64,000 nucleotides of DNA from G963677085 sp963677085. GTDB lineage: Bacteria > Planctomycetota > Planctomycetia > Pirellulales > Thermoguttaceae. Each line of letters opens with the position of its first letter. Position 1 is the stretch's first letter. Of the stretch, positions 24,274 to 35,600 are shown piece after piece. Location of the stretch: positions 310,001 through 374,000 of the forward strand of contig CAXXFH010000002.1 of NCBI GenBank assembly GCA_963677085.2, in the 5' to 3' direction. The notes below the pieces were generated by a model. The model did no database searches, was not told the origin of the DNA, and worked only from the letters and a program-made list of their open reading frames with translations. Made by a program: the position numbers and the translations under genes.

Positions 24274-26970
24274 TCAATCCAGGTCAAACTGCCGTTTCAA
24301 CTTGGCGACGTTCAATTCAACACGATTCTCGTTGCGTTCGAAGGTGAGGATCTCGTATCCATCGACATTCAGAACTCGTTGCATCCTTGCCACCAAACCA
24401 TCGAGCCGAGCCGTGGAGACACCAGCGGCCTTCGCAAATGCGGCGGGTGTCATGATTCCACCACTGGCATCCAAAGCCGCCAAACCCGTCTGCATCAGGT
24501 GATCCTCGACCGGATGGCGGCGGACCATGGCCTTCTGATCTTGATAGGCTTGTGATGCGAGTAGCGCCGCAATCCAATCGGCGCTCTCTGGCGTCACGGC
24601 AGGCTTGGGAGTCGGCTTCTCTTGCTCTTCCTTGTCAAGTTCCATGTCGAAGAGTGTGGGTGGTCCAGTCTGTTTCGGAACGGCGATCGTAACCGTGGGT
24701 TCAACGATTTCCGGTGAGGCGACCGGGGCTGCCGACCACCAGTCGGGCTTCGGGTACTCACAGCGAGACAACCCTGAATAGGCGCTGCTCTTGTCCATGA
24801 GCACCACGAGGGGGCAGATCATTTCCTGCGGCGTAGCACCGCCGTGGTAGCCGTTCTGTTGGTGACCGTAATAGACCTGCTCCGACCAGGGGACGATGAC
24901 CGTGTTATCGGCTCCCATCACACGGCTGCCTTCAAGGACGATCTCGTCGTCTTGGCACGTTCCGTCGCTAGCCCTCCATCGGTTTCCTTCCTCGTGGGCT
25001 CGGTGTTCGGCGTCGGCACGGTGCCAGACGTGACCATGGTCGCTGGCAAGGACAACTACACGGCCCGAGTCACGAGCAAGACGCAACAATGCACGAAGGG
25101 GGCTGATGCGGCTGATCGACCAGTTGTCGATGATCTGCTGGGCGTTATTCAACCTGTCATCAATAGCGTTAATAACGACACCAACGACTCGCTTGCTGGG
25201 GGACAGGATGGTCTTCGAGAGCGTTTCGGAAATGACGCCCCGGTTGCCGTCCGTGATGTCCTTCTTGTGGAACAAGACAGGCGGATACCGCTTATCACAC
25301 ACATCGACGAGCGCCTTGTTCGCCTCGAAGTTCTTCTTTTCGAGCGTCTGATCGCCTTTGGCAATCGCTCCCGAGAGGAGACTGGCTCGTGAGAAGTTCG
25401 TCACGCTGGGAATCGCACCGATAACAGGTGGAGGAGGCGTGCCAGCCTCGTCGAGAGTGGCCTCGAACCAATGGTCCTGCCGTATGTCCTCCAGTAGTTC
25501 GTCGCAGACGGCCCAACTCATGCCGTCCAGCACCAGGAGGAGAACCCGATTGTTGGCTTCGACAACTTTGCTCACGACGTGGCCAAGGACATCCTCCACA
25601 CCGAGCACGTGTGGGCCTTCAGTGCCAACCGCCGACCAGTCGGCGAACGACTTGGCGAAAGCGTTGTTGATCTCGGTTCGCCGCTTCGAAACGACTTGGT
25701 CGAGAAGCTGATAGGCGGCGGATAGATCGGCACCGTCCTCGCCTCGGCACAGCGGTTCACGAGCCCAATCAACGAACGACAGTTCCCGAATGTAGTAGCT
25801 GGCCTGTTCTGCAAGAGAAGATGGGACCTGAGAGCAGTTCTTCAGCCATCGCACAAGACGAACGGCCATTTCTGCCTTTAAGACCTGATCCTTGTTTCGC
25901 CCGAGCTTCGCCAGTCGATGGTCCAGAATGTCATCAAGACGGGCTTCACATTCTGCGATGGACTTCTCGTTGGGCTTTTTCACACCCTTTGTGATGGCGT
26001 GGCCGAGCCGTCTCAACCGCTGCTCGAAGGAGAGTCTCGAAAGCGTGTTGCGATAGGCATGGTCTTCGCAAACGAATTGCTTCAGGAGTTCGTCGGCACG
26101 CTGCAAGTGCTGCTGGGCGATGCGGGGATCATCTTGCCGGTCGAGGTCGGCAATCGCATCAATGGCCGCATTCCCCAAAGTACGGCCAACCGTCTTCGAG
26201 ATCGGTTGATTGCCGTGGAACTGTTCCATGCGAGCAGCGGCGGCATCGAGCGTTTTGTCGTCGCCCTGACCGAAAACAACTTGACACACGACCGAGAGCG
26301 CCAATGCATCGGGTCCCGCACCGCTGTCGATAAACGAGAGCACGGAAGCGGCGGAATCTCCGAGATTGTGGGTCAGCCTTCGAAGCAGGCTGGCACAGAT
26401 GTCGTCCGCCACCTGCTGAAAGCGAGTCGCTCCTTTCTCGGATGCCCACAACAGCAGCGAAACCAAGTCCGGTTCTCGCTCGCCCATCTCGAAAACGTGA
26501 CGACAAATGGCTCGCCACGCCGTTCCCGCATCCAGCAGCCCGGCAGAGACCGGAGGATAACCATCGGGCGGTGCGAACTCGATCAAGGCTTGAGCGATGG
26601 CCGGTTCACAAATCGAGCGATCCAATTCCTTTGCCTTGAACAGAGAACACAGGCTTGCCCAATGATCGACCGTGAACAAGCGACTGCGAGCAAGCCGACC
26701 AACAACATCATGACCCAGGTCGCCTTGCTGAAGCTCAGTGAGCAAAACAATGCGACCGTTGTCCTTTTCGGCTGATCGCAATGCTTCACGTATCTCAAAG
26801 ACTGTGTTCGCTCGAATGACAGTGGCTTTGCCAAATGCGCTGTCTACCTCGCCGGGGGCTTGCCATGACGGAGCGATGTGCAGCCCCACGGCCACGGCGT
26901 CCTTGTCCCGGTGCCACTTCTCTTCGACGATAGAACGCAACTGTTGCGTGCTCAACATCCCGACGCTCAT
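24274..26970 (-). CDS. pglZ: PglZ, alkaline-phosphatase-fold BREX core protein
   Basis: The 898-residue protein contains VLLLVLDGMSWAVCDELL (metal site of the alkaline phosphatase superfamily, near residue 480) and VVVLASDHGHVWHR (second metal site, near 640). YYGHQQNGYHGGATPQEM supplies further His ligands. This is the PglZ signature that defines BREX. The long helical N-terminal half is as expected. The start overlaps the pglY stop (ATGA at 26967-26970). It is required for phage exclusion in characterised systems; its exact reaction is still unclear. Confidence 0.95.
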   Translation of the reverse strand: MSVGMLSTQQLRSIVEEKWHRDKDAVAVGLHIAPSWQAPGEVDSAFGKATVIRANTVFEIREALRSAEKDNGRIVLLTELQQGDLGHDVVGRLARSRLFTVDHWASLCSLFKAKELDRSICEPAIAQALIEFAPPDGYPPVSAGLLDAGTAWRAICRHVFEMGEREPDLVSLLLWASEKGATRFQQVADDICASLLRRLTHNLGDSAASVLSFIDSGAGPDALALSVVCQVVFGQGDDKTLDAAAARMEQFHGNQPISKTVGRTLGNAAIDAIADLDRQDDPRIAQQHLQRADELLKQFVCEDHAYRNTLSRLSFEQRLRRLGHAITKGVKKPNEKSIAECEARLDDILDHRLAKLGRNKDQVLKAEMAVRLVRWLKNCSQVPSSLAEQASYYIRELSFVDWAREPLCRGEDGADLSAAYQLLDQVVSKRRTEINNAFAKSFADWSAVGTEGPHVLGVEDVLGHVVSKVVEANNRVLLLVLDGMSWAVCDELLEDIRQDHWFEATLDEAGTPPPPVIGAIPSVTNFSRASLLSGAIAKGDQTLEKKNFEANKALVDVCDKRYPPVLFHKKDITDGNRGVISETLSKTILSPSKRVVGVVINAIDDRLNNAQQIIDNWSISRISPLRALLRLARDSGRVVVLASDHGHVWHRADAEHRAHEEGNRWRASDGTCQDDEIVLEGSRVMGADNTVIVPWSEQVYYGHQQNGYHGGATPQEMICPLVVLMDKSSAYSGLSRCEYPKPDWWSAAPVASPEIVEPTVTIAVPKQTGPPTLFDMELDKEEQEKPTPKPAVTPESADWIAALLASQAYQDQKAMVRRHPVEDHLMQTGLAALDASGGIMTPAAFAKAAGVSTARLDGLVARMQRVLNVDGYEILTFERNENRVELNVAKLKRQFDLD

Positions 26971-29900
26971 TCAGATTCCTCCTCCAGCGTCCACTGGACC
27001 GTGAGCCGCAGCTTCGAGTTGGCCTCAAGCTGCTGGAGCAACTCCCTTGCTGTGGATATCGAGTCGCCATGGGACAATCGGGCTTTGCTACCCGAACCGA
27101 CTTGCTTCCAACCCGGTTTCGGGGGAGGAGGGGGTGGCGGTGGCTCGATGGGCGGTTTCGGCTCTATCGGTGGCTTCGGAGGTGTGAGTAGCTCAATCGC
27201 CTCGTTCTCGGCATCCGACAGGTTCGAGACCAGACCGTTGGCCAACGCCACCTCGTCTGTCGATAGCACCGAGCGAACCTCATCGAGCAGCGCATCGGCC
27301 CTGGTCTTTCGCTCGTCCCCCAGACGAGATACCCCCTTGAACAGGTCCCATTTCGTCTTCTTCAGACAGTCAAGGACCGTCTTGGCCGACTTGAAGCTGC
27401 GGCCCATCGCTGTGCCCGATGTTTCCACTTTCGCACTGGCGATTGCCGCTACCATCTTCGTCGGTTCCTTGCCAGAGCAAGCGGCCAGCAGCGCCTGAAC
27501 GGCCAGAGCCGTTCGCACCCTATTGGCTTTCTCAATCTCACCTTCCGCCACACCCACGTCCTGCAATCGAAGCTGCACTTCCCCCACCAACGCATCGCAG
27601 TCAGCCTTGAGCCCGTCGATGGTCTCAGCCACCTTCGAGGCGAGGTTGGCGAGGTTCGAGGCGTTAAGCAGTCGAGAGATCGGATGGCCAAAGATCTCAG
27701 AGACTCGCTGGATCGCTACTTCCCAGTCCTTCACATCGGGAAGCTGTTGCTCGACGAGTTCTAGTTCGGCTGGCATGTCGTCGAGCTTCGGTTCGTAGTT
27801 ACCGCCCCGAACACGGTCGATGAAGGAGCGGTTCGTCTGATCCGCATAGACCAGGACCAGTAGGTTCTGGATTTCACGAGGAAGGCCACGTTCCTCTGGC
27901 TGGTCCATCCAGCGGCGCAGGTCGGCCACGGTCGGATTTGGCTGTCCCGACTGAGCAAGCATTCGATTGAAGTGCGTCTTCCAGAAGGTGCCCAAAACGA
28001 ACGGCGTCTCGTGCATCTGACCGAGTTCAAGCGGGTTGCAGATGTTTCGAAGCTTTGGGCGAACCGACTTGTCCTCGACGATGATTCGGCCATCTGGAGT
28101 GCGTGCCGCTTCCTGGCAGACTGCAAGCACCTGCTTCAGATCCTTGCCGAGTTTGATCTCTTGTCCGAACTTCGGATGCTTCGGGAATTGGTGCGACAGT
28201 GCTTGGTCAAGCAGGCTTTCGAGCGCCTCACCCAGGTTCGCACCAACCGGTCGCTGTAGCGACAACGATGGGTACAACGACTGAAAGTGCGAATCCGACA
28301 TGTCGTAGGAAGCGTCCAGTGATCCCGGCGTCGGCTCGGAGCGGATTGCATAGGCCGCTTCGACGATCTGCGTCAAACGGGATTGCAGCGCACTCTGCTG
28401 GTTTCGGAGCAGTAGTCTTGCTGTTTCCCGATCCTGCATCGATAGGTGCTTGGCGTGTTGGTCGAGGTTGCTGCCTCGGAGCAAGTGGTCGATGATGACA
28501 AGCTTTCCTAGATCGGCCTGGGTACGAGTCGAGAAGAACGACGGCAGCCAGACGATGGTCCGCTGAGCCTCGCTCTTGTCTCGGAACTTGTTGAGTCGAT
28601 CCAGGTCCTCCGTAGGCGTGTGACCCTCGGAGTCGAAGGGGAAGTCGATAATCAGCTTCCACTCATCATCGGATCGCAGTGACTCGTCGGGCAAGGATCG
28701 GACGTTCGTGAACAGCACATCGCAACTGCGACGACTGCCACGCCACAGGAAGTTGTGGGAGATGAACATCTCGTCCTGATCGGAGACACCAAGCGACAGA
28801 AACAGCATTCCTCGCAGACGGGATTGGCGGTTTCCAGGGTTGTCGAACACCCTGGCCGCATCAATCAGGCTCTCCGTGTCAACGCCTTCCAATTCCATCG
28901 ACACCGTGGGGTTGGCAGGGTCGCCGTCGAGTCGGATCTCGCCACAGATGCCCTGCCACGTTCGGAGCTTCTGAGCGACAACCTGGTGTTCCCTGCCTGG
29001 AATCCGGGAACGAATCGTCCCGTGATTGAGAGCCGCCAGCCGGGTACAGGTCATGTTCTTCAGCGTATCGACGCCTTGAACGAGTGTCGCCAGCAGCAGA
29101 CTCTTCACCAGCCGGTCATCGTTCTCGAAACGAGCCAGTCGAGCGGCGATTTCTTCGTTCTCGGACGCTCGCTGCTGATCGACTTCGTAGTCGATCTCAT
29201 GCTGCTGCTCCAGCATGGGCCGAAGCTTGTTCTGGTAGAGCTTCTTGGCGTTCTCAAAACGGACACGCATCACATCGGTGAATGCTTCGTCGCCGTGGGC
29301 GACCACGTCCCACAGGTCGCCCAGGGGGATCACGTCGCCCAGTCGCAACGTGTCTCGTCGATTCACCAACAACTGAAGCATGATCTTCAGGGCCGTGCGC
29401 TCCCGCTGAAGAGCGCTCGACACGGCGACCAACGCTTGGATCAACGCCGGGCTGAATGGGTAGACCTGCTTGAACATCGCTCGGTCGGCTTCCCGTGTGA
29501 GCAGGACTTCCATGATCTCCTGTCGCACCTTGGCCGTCTGCTCGAACGCCTGCTCCAACTCGGCTCGGCAAGCGTCGTTCCTGGGCTTCAACACACGTTT
29601 CTGGGCGATGACCGGAAGGTTACGGTCTTCGAGGGTGATCGTGTGGAAACGGCCTTCCCAATGAGACAGCACGTCCGAGAAGTTGAGGCTTTCGACGCCA
29701 GTCACGTTCTCGCCAATCAGATCACGCAGGTCACGCTGACGGGCGACAAAGCTGACAATCGGCACCGGGCGTTCCGCCTTGCGAGACTCGACCAGCTTCG
29801 CCAGCTTGTTCCCTTCGGTCTGGACGAAGTTCAGATCCGCCGAATGCGTTGCCAGCCAGAGGATCAGTTCGTCGAGGAACAGAATCAGGCCGTCGTAGCC

Positions 29901-30671
29901 CAGCGACTTGGCGTGTTCGCTGATGATCGCCAGCCCCTCGTCCAGATCGACGTAGGCTTCGTCCTTCCCCTGGGCGATACCACGGAAGGCCGGGAAGATG
30001 TTTTCCACAAGCTTCCCAACCAGTTGACTTCGCTCCTTGCTCTTGGGTGGGGCTGCCAGCGCCGCCTCGAATCGGGCGGCGTCCCAGCCTTCCAGTTTGC
30101 CCCAGCCGCCACCACCGGTTGGAGCGCCGCCCTTGTTGAGATCCTCGAAGAACATCTCGTCCCCGAGACGTTCTCGGTGTTGCTTAGCGTTCTCGAAGAT
30201 CTCGTCGGCCAGATAGACGCCGGGGAGCGAAGCGTCGGGATGATGCTCCTGGATGTAATCGACGTACCCGCCCAGGATGGCCGACTCCATGTTGCGAGAG
30301 CCGATCATGTGGTACGGGACGAGCAGGAACTTCTTCTCCTCAACCCATTGGTGATCGTCGCAGACTTTGGCGAGTTCCGAGATCGAACGCACGACCGAGT
30401 TGTGCTGGAGCAACAGGTGCAGCACGGCCATGAAGTGCGACTTACCGGAACCGAAGCTGCCGTGCAGGTAGCACGCCTTGCTGTTGACGGCATCGACGGC
30501 CGACTTGATGAATCCCAAGGCGTCGTCGAAGCAGGCGACCAGTTGTGGCGTCACCACGTACTGATCGAGCGTCTTCTCCGGTTCGGTCACGCCCTTCGAC
30601 AGGTTGAGGACGAAATCGCCCTTGCGAACTCGGTCGGGCAGATCGAGGATGTCGGAAATCAGTTTGTCCAT
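26967..30671 (-). CDS. pglY: PglY, large P-loop ATPase of BREX type 2
   Basis: This 1234-residue protein begins MDKLISDILDLPDRVRKGDFVLNL, with Walker A YLHGSFGSGKSHFMA near residues 68-82 and LILFLDELILWLA (Walker B) near 260. The family (DUF6079, BrxC/PglY-like) forms large AAA-like ATPases. A pronounced proline tract with alternating KPPIE units lies near the C-terminus (DNA 27118-27190), followed by a short basic end. It is 271 bases downstream of the AlbA_2 gene and overlaps pglZ. Confidence 0.93.
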   Translation of the reverse strand: MDKLISDILDLPDRVRKGDFVLNLSKGVTEPEKTLDQYVVTPQLVACFDDALGFIKSAVDAVNSKACYLHGSFGSGKSHFMAVLHLLLQHNSVVRSISELAKVCDDHQWVEEKKFLLVPYHMIGSRNMESAILGGYVDYIQEHHPDASLPGVYLADEIFENAKQHRERLGDEMFFEDLNKGGAPTGGGGWGKLEGWDAARFEAALAAPPKSKERSQLVGKLVENIFPAFRGIAQGKDEAYVDLDEGLAIISEHAKSLGYDGLILFLDELILWLATHSADLNFVQTEGNKLAKLVESRKAERPVPIVSFVARQRDLRDLIGENVTGVESLNFSDVLSHWEGRFHTITLEDRNLPVIAQKRVLKPRNDACRAELEQAFEQTAKVRQEIMEVLLTREADRAMFKQVYPFSPALIQALVAVSSALQRERTALKIMLQLLVNRRDTLRLGDVIPLGDLWDVVAHGDEAFTDVMRVRFENAKKLYQNKLRPMLEQQHEIDYEVDQQRASENEEIAARLARFENDDRLVKSLLLATLVQGVDTLKNMTCTRLAALNHGTIRSRIPGREHQVVAQKLRTWQGICGEIRLDGDPANPTVSMELEGVDTESLIDAARVFDNPGNRQSRLRGMLFLSLGVSDQDEMFISHNFLWRGSRRSCDVLFTNVRSLPDESLRSDDEWKLIIDFPFDSEGHTPTEDLDRLNKFRDKSEAQRTIVWLPSFFSTRTQADLGKLVIIDHLLRGSNLDQHAKHLSMQDRETARLLLRNQQSALQSRLTQIVEAAYAIRSEPTPGSLDASYDMSDSHFQSLYPSLSLQRPVGANLGEALESLLDQALSHQFPKHPKFGQEIKLGKDLKQVLAVCQEAARTPDGRIIVEDKSVRPKLRNICNPLELGQMHETPFVLGTFWKTHFNRMLAQSGQPNPTVADLRRWMDQPEERGLPREIQNLLVLVYADQTNRSFIDRVRGGNYEPKLDDMPAELELVEQQLPDVKDWEVAIQRVSEIFGHPISRLLNASNLANLASKVAETIDGLKADCDALVGEVQLRLQDVGVAEGEIEKANRVRTALAVQALLAACSGKEPTKMVAAIASAKVETSGTAMGRSFKSAKTVLDCLKKTKWDLFKGVSRLGDERKTRADALLDEVRSVLSTDEVALANGLVSNLSDAENEAIELLTPPKPPIEPKPPIEPPPPPPPPKPGWKQVGSGSKARLSHGDSISTARELLQQLEANSKLRLTVQWTLEEESE

Positions 30672-30942
30672 GGTTTGCGTTCTTCGGTATTCAGTTTTCG
30701 GTGTTCAGCAGGCGGCGTGGCATTCTCTATCACTTCTCCCACAAAGCCCACACCATAGGGGGGGCAATAGTCGGCTCTCAGGCTCGGAAAGGGGCTCCAA
30801 ATGGCATAGGGATTTGTATAACTTCGGACGAAGCGGCAGAGGCTATACCATTCACAAGGTGTTCCGTGGCAATTACTTGCGTCACACCGCCCTGTCTGGA
30901 GCCGTATAGAACCGCCCCGAAGACTCGGCTTCCTCGCCTGCT
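30672..30942. other. Gap inside the BREX operon
   Basis: These 271 bases between the AlbA_2 gene and pglY hold no convincing gene. They are noticeably different from the tight spacing elsewhere in the locus and contain a stretch, near 30677-30712, of the type CTTCGGTATTCAGTTTTCGG that recurs as filler in planctomycete intergenic DNA. An internal promoter for pglY-pglZ-brxD-brxHI may lie here, but I cannot place one with confidence. Confidence 0.35.
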
Positions 30943-32631
30943 TTATACCATTACCCATCGGGCCCCCTTTCCGAGTCCACGCACCACGATAACCCCTTCC
31001 CGCCGCATCGACTGGAGCAAGTTCTGAACGAAGTTCTTCTTCTGCTCCTCGTCCAGAGCATTGGAGAGCTTGCTCAGCAGCAGGCTCTCGATCTCCGGTC
31101 GGGACGCTTCGCCCTGCTTCTGAAGAAGCTCCAACACCATTCGGCGGCAGTAGTCCTTGTCGATGCCTCGCCGGTTCAGGTAATCGATCATCGTGTCGGT
31201 CGCCTTCGCCACGTCTGCCGAGACGTGAATGTTTGGGCGGCGTCCTTCGATGAGCTTCTTCGATTTGAGTGACCGGAACTCATCTTCAGCCAATGCTACA
31301 CGCTTCTGCACCTTGTCGAGTGCGATGACGTCCAACAAGGGAAGGTCCGACTGGCTCATGAGCATCCGGGTGTAGTTGGAATCGAGGATCTGCCCGATCA
31401 GACGCACCTGAACTCGGCCCTCCTCGCTCAGGTCATACGTCGGCATCGGAAAATTACGTTGTCGCTGCAACGTGAAAGCCCGTTTGATTCCGCTGCCAAT
31501 CGTATCGATCATGTTCAGGTTGACCATTGCTCGGGCGAGAAACGGATTGGTGTACACCTCCAGCGGTGCATCCCGAGTAATCACCTCCTCGACACTACCG
31601 GGGATGAACCTCCCTAGGTTCGTGAACACCAGCGATCCCGGTTGCTCAACAACGTTGATCCGACCACCATGTGTGTAGTCTTGATGCACAATGCAGTTAT
31701 GCAGGGTCTCTCGCAGGACCCACGGTTCGTACTGAGTGACCTCGATTGGAAACAACGTTCCATCGGGCATATGGCGAATGGTCAGGTTGCGAACCCGTGC
31801 GAACAGATCATCAACTGCCAAAAGAAACGGCGGCTCGAAGTGCTGATAATCCTGTTCCTGGCCGTTGGCGTCCTTCAGTATCCAACTGATCTGCGGAAGG
31901 CAAGGAGAGAGATGGTGGGTGGCCTCGGGACGCCCAAGGAGCAAGATCGCCGTCCGGGTGATCTTGCCATTGACGCAGACCTTGGCCTTATTGAGAAACG
32001 TCAGTTCATCCCACTCCCAAATCTCCTTCAGTAATCGCTCCTTCTTCGGATCGTTCGAGTGCTTGTTCGCATACTCCTCCCGAGCGAGCGTCAGTGCATT
32101 GGGCTCAAGATCATCAATGGTTGCAGATTCACAAAGCGCAGCCGACCAATCGACGGCGGGACCAGAGACGATCTCCCAAAGCTGCCTCTCCCGCTCTGGA
32201 TGCTCGCCAAGCGGCTTCTTATGACTTCCTACCCGCACGTAGCGTCGTCCAGAAAACGCAACGGGAGCCGTGTTCGCTGCCTGCACTTCGAACATCACCA
32301 CGGGCTGACCTTCCGCCTCGAACTCGAAAATGCGGAAGTTCATCTTCGGAGCCAAGAGCTTGTTCAGCCACGGCTCCAAGTCTTCGTTGCCAGCGCCCTT
32401 CTGTCGCCGAGGCTTGAACGTCGTACCGACGACACGGTGAGTTCCATCTTCGATTCCCCAGACAATGTAGCCGAACGGCTGGCTCTCCAACGCAGCCGCA
32501 TTCGCCATGGCGGACAGGTACTCACCGATCATCTGCGGTTCGTAGTTGTTGTGCTTGAACTCCACCCATTCCGTCTCATGCGGGAGCGCCAACAATTCGG
32601 CCAGCTTCGCTTGAAGTTGAACATCATTCAT
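30943..32631 (-). CDS. AlbA_2/Schlafen-like ATP-binding protein inserted in BREX locus
   Basis: The 562-residue protein starts MNDVQLQAKLAELLALPHETEWVEFK. ETEWVEFKHN followed by GYIVWGIEDG is the AlbA_2 (Schlafen AlbA, COG2865) N-terminal domain. A GHKL-like ATP-binding portion follows (VLRETLHNCIVHQDYTHGGRINV), then a helical, winged-helix-rich C-terminus. Such proteins are annotated as ATP-binding transcriptional regulators and turn up in defence loci. Its start overlaps the pglX stop. It is not one of the six standard type 2 BREX genes, so it is an accessory or regulator. Confidence 0.82.
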   Translation of the reverse strand: MNDVQLQAKLAELLALPHETEWVEFKHNNYEPQMIGEYLSAMANAAALESQPFGYIVWGIEDGTHRVVGTTFKPRRQKGAGNEDLEPWLNKLLAPKMNFRIFEFEAEGQPVVMFEVQAANTAPVAFSGRRYVRVGSHKKPLGEHPERERQLWEIVSGPAVDWSAALCESATIDDLEPNALTLAREEYANKHSNDPKKERLLKEIWEWDELTFLNKAKVCVNGKITRTAILLLGRPEATHHLSPCLPQISWILKDANGQEQDYQHFEPPFLLAVDDLFARVRNLTIRHMPDGTLFPIEVTQYEPWVLRETLHNCIVHQDYTHGGRINVVEQPGSLVFTNLGRFIPGSVEEVITRDAPLEVYTNPFLARAMVNLNMIDTIGSGIKRAFTLQRQRNFPMPTYDLSEEGRVQVRLIGQILDSNYTRMLMSQSDLPLLDVIALDKVQKRVALAEDEFRSLKSKKLIEGRRPNIHVSADVAKATDTMIDYLNRRGIDKDYCRRMVLELLQKQGEASRPEIESLLLSKLSNALDEEQKKNFVQNLLQSMRREGVIVVRGLGKGARWVMV

Positions 32632-35600
32632 CCTTCAGCCTTCCTCCTTCCACCCTTTGCCGCCTTCCTCCTTCCTGCCTTTCTGGTTTTCTTCGGTGGT
32701 TCCCATGCACGGATCTCTTCGAGGGTCAGACCGAGTTCATGGGCGTCGGCCTCCAGCATCGTCTGATAGGATTGGCCTGCGGTTTCACCAAACTCGGGAT
32801 CGACTTCGGGATGCCACTGGTGAATCCATGGCAGCAGTTGATCGAGACCAGCCAACAGAGGTGTCAGCCGTTTGGCGTCCCAGCCTTCCCGCTTTCGGGC
32901 ATCGTAGTAGGCCACCAACGCCGTAGCTTGCTGCAAATGATCCCAACCTGCCCAGCCGACGACGAGGGATGGATCGCTCTCGGTCTCGCAGTGCGGGAAG
33001 CTGATCCATCGCTCCTTCGGGACATCCAGCTTGCCACGCAGTCGCCAGTAGTCAGTCTTCAGAAAGTCCTTTGACGCATACTTCGGGGGAACCTTAATGT
33101 CGCTAACCTTCTCGCCTGCGTCTTCCTTGCGTTGAAGTTCCCAGGTTCTCTCCCAGACCTCTCGCTTGCGAAGACCAGTGGGCTTGTAGCGAAGGGCGGG
33201 AAGCAGCGGGACGGATTCCGACTCGACCAATTCGGCGACAAGCCCGGCCACGTCAAAGTCCTCTCGGCCACGGTAGATGGCGGAGACCTGCATGAAGTCG
33301 TGATCGCCGCTCGCCCGGTCGGCCATCTCGGCCACCGAGATCAACTCGGGGTGGTCAACCGTTCCTTTCCGGTACTCTGACGATTCGAGCCGGTCGAGTA
33401 GCCAGTTGCGAAGGGCACGCTGTTGCTGGCTTTCCCACGGCTCGGTATTCCAGCGCCGCTTGTACTCGGGCTTCTCGATCAGGCGGATCTCTTTGCTGCT
33501 CTCGATCAACTCGATGCGTCGTTCGATTAGCTTTCGGTAGCTTTCAGGCCAGTGAGAAGGAATCTCAGTGATGGGCTTGGAGCCATGACGCTCAAACCAT
33601 GTTGTCTGGAGGTTACCAGCGGCCATCTGCCGGGCCATGACGATTTCGAACGCCCTTTGACCGAGTTCCAACGCAGGAAGCTCTTCTCCATGAAAGCCCA
33701 GGTTCTCGTCCAACAGTCCATAGAGCCGGTAGCACTCCCAGTCGAGTTCCTCTTGCAGGGCAATCATGCGGGCTCGGAGGCTGGCGGTGTCAGCCTCCGC
33801 ATTTTGTAGCACGTCCGTTGTGAGCGTCTCTCGCTCGACTATCTTGTCGGGCAGCAAGGCGGCATACTGCTGCGCCAGTCGATCCAACTCCGTGGCAAGG
33901 GCCAGCGGTTTGTCGGCGGAGATGGGAAACCGCTGAAGCCCGGTGCCGGTAAACTCGTAGAAATCCTCAAACGGAGCCGTCCGCTGGCGTGCTCCATGCT
34001 GATCGACAGTGCTTCCCTTATTGTGGAATGTTTGCTTCAACCAGAAACAAGCAGTGGAGGAGTTGAGAAGTCCGAGGAGGGCGAGATGGTCGTCCTCGAT
34101 AGCGTCCTCCCCCAGCTTGATGATCGGGGCCGAACGATTGAAGACCTTCCCGCCCCGGTCCAGCACGAAGTGGTTGTGGGTGGCAACAAACGCAAAGGCA
34201 ATCGAAAGCGGCGTGCGAGCACGATCCTTTGGGAACTGATGGTAGTCATACCAGGGGCGACCTGTGGTCTTGTATGTTCCGCCACCGAACGTACTGCGGC
34301 TCCACAACAGTGTCTTCAGTCGGCAGAACCATGCCCACCGTGCGTCTGTGGGGAACCTGCTCCATTGCTCAATCTGGTCGTCATACGGAAAGAGAATCAT
34401 CTCGGTTGATGTTGATGACCAATCCCTGACCTCGTCGCCCCGGATCTGCAATTTGAACCCCGCCTGCAAGTCCCGCCTTCTGACGAAGTCCTGTGGCTGA
34501 ACGAAAGCCTCGTCAGCATGCGTGTCTTGATAGAAGCCAATCGAAACAACCGAGTTGGAGAGCACCTGCTTTGCGTTTGACTCCAAACACTCCTTCAACT
34601 CTTGTGCTCCACCGCCGCCTAGACTCCACGGATGACTGGTAAACGTCGCACGAGGGACCTCGGCAGTTGATGTGTAGTCGTCCTCGGCGTCGGCGATGTC
34701 GATGTTGCGCAGAATCGATTGCCAGACGTGGCCCTGCGACGGATCGGCCGGGGTGCTCGGCTTGCCCTTGATCCCCAGCACGGCCCGCACCGTCTTGTCC
34801 CGTGGCTTGCGATTCCTTCCGAAGAGGATGACGGTCGGCGTGCCATGGCCGGGGATGTAAGCGCCCGACGTGTCGAGGACGTGCGTCAGGTCCACCTTCT
34901 CGAAGAACGACTCGATCAGCTTCTTTCCGAATTCCCGCTTCATGAATGCATTGTCTTTGATGAGTCCCACATAACCCGGTCGATTGCCATTCTCATCACC
35001 GTACAAGGCAAGTTCGAAGAACCGCTCTGTGAATGGAGTGCTCAAATGATACTTATCATACGCCGACGAATACTGTCGTCGGTATTCGTTTCGCAGTGCT
35101 GGGTCTTTTGGCGTGATATACGGCGGATTGCCTACCACGGCGTGGTACTGCTGCCCCAAGACCTCTTCGATCGCTTTCGGGTCTTCACAGGCGAAGATCT
35201 CTGGAGCCCAACTCTCGTCGTTCGGGAGCCACTGCTGCTCGGGCCGCTTCTTGCCTTCCTGCGTCCAGCGGCTTCCGAACAACAAGCTATCGCCCGTCGC
35301 CAGATGGATCTCCCAGGCCGGGGCGTCCTTGAGTCGCTTCATGCCGCAGGCACGCACCGCAGCCACGATGAGGCGGAAGCGAGCAATCGCCACGGCAAAC
35401 GGGTTGATATCGACTCCCCAAACGCCATTGAGGGCTTTCTCCGCAGCGACGATATCATTGTCTTCCCGCTTGATCCACAGGTCAAACAGTCGGGCAAAAG
35501 CACCGAGGAGGAAGTGGCCCGACCCACACGTGGGGTCAATCATCCGCACTTCATCGAGGCCGAATTCATCGATGGCTGGGTCGAGTGTGCGATCCAGAAT

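Noticed and set aside
28755..30758. 667-residue plus-strand open frame
   Set aside because: It is antisense to pglY, whose domains are clear. The frame shows no motif and is explained by codon bias of the GC-rich gene on the other strand.
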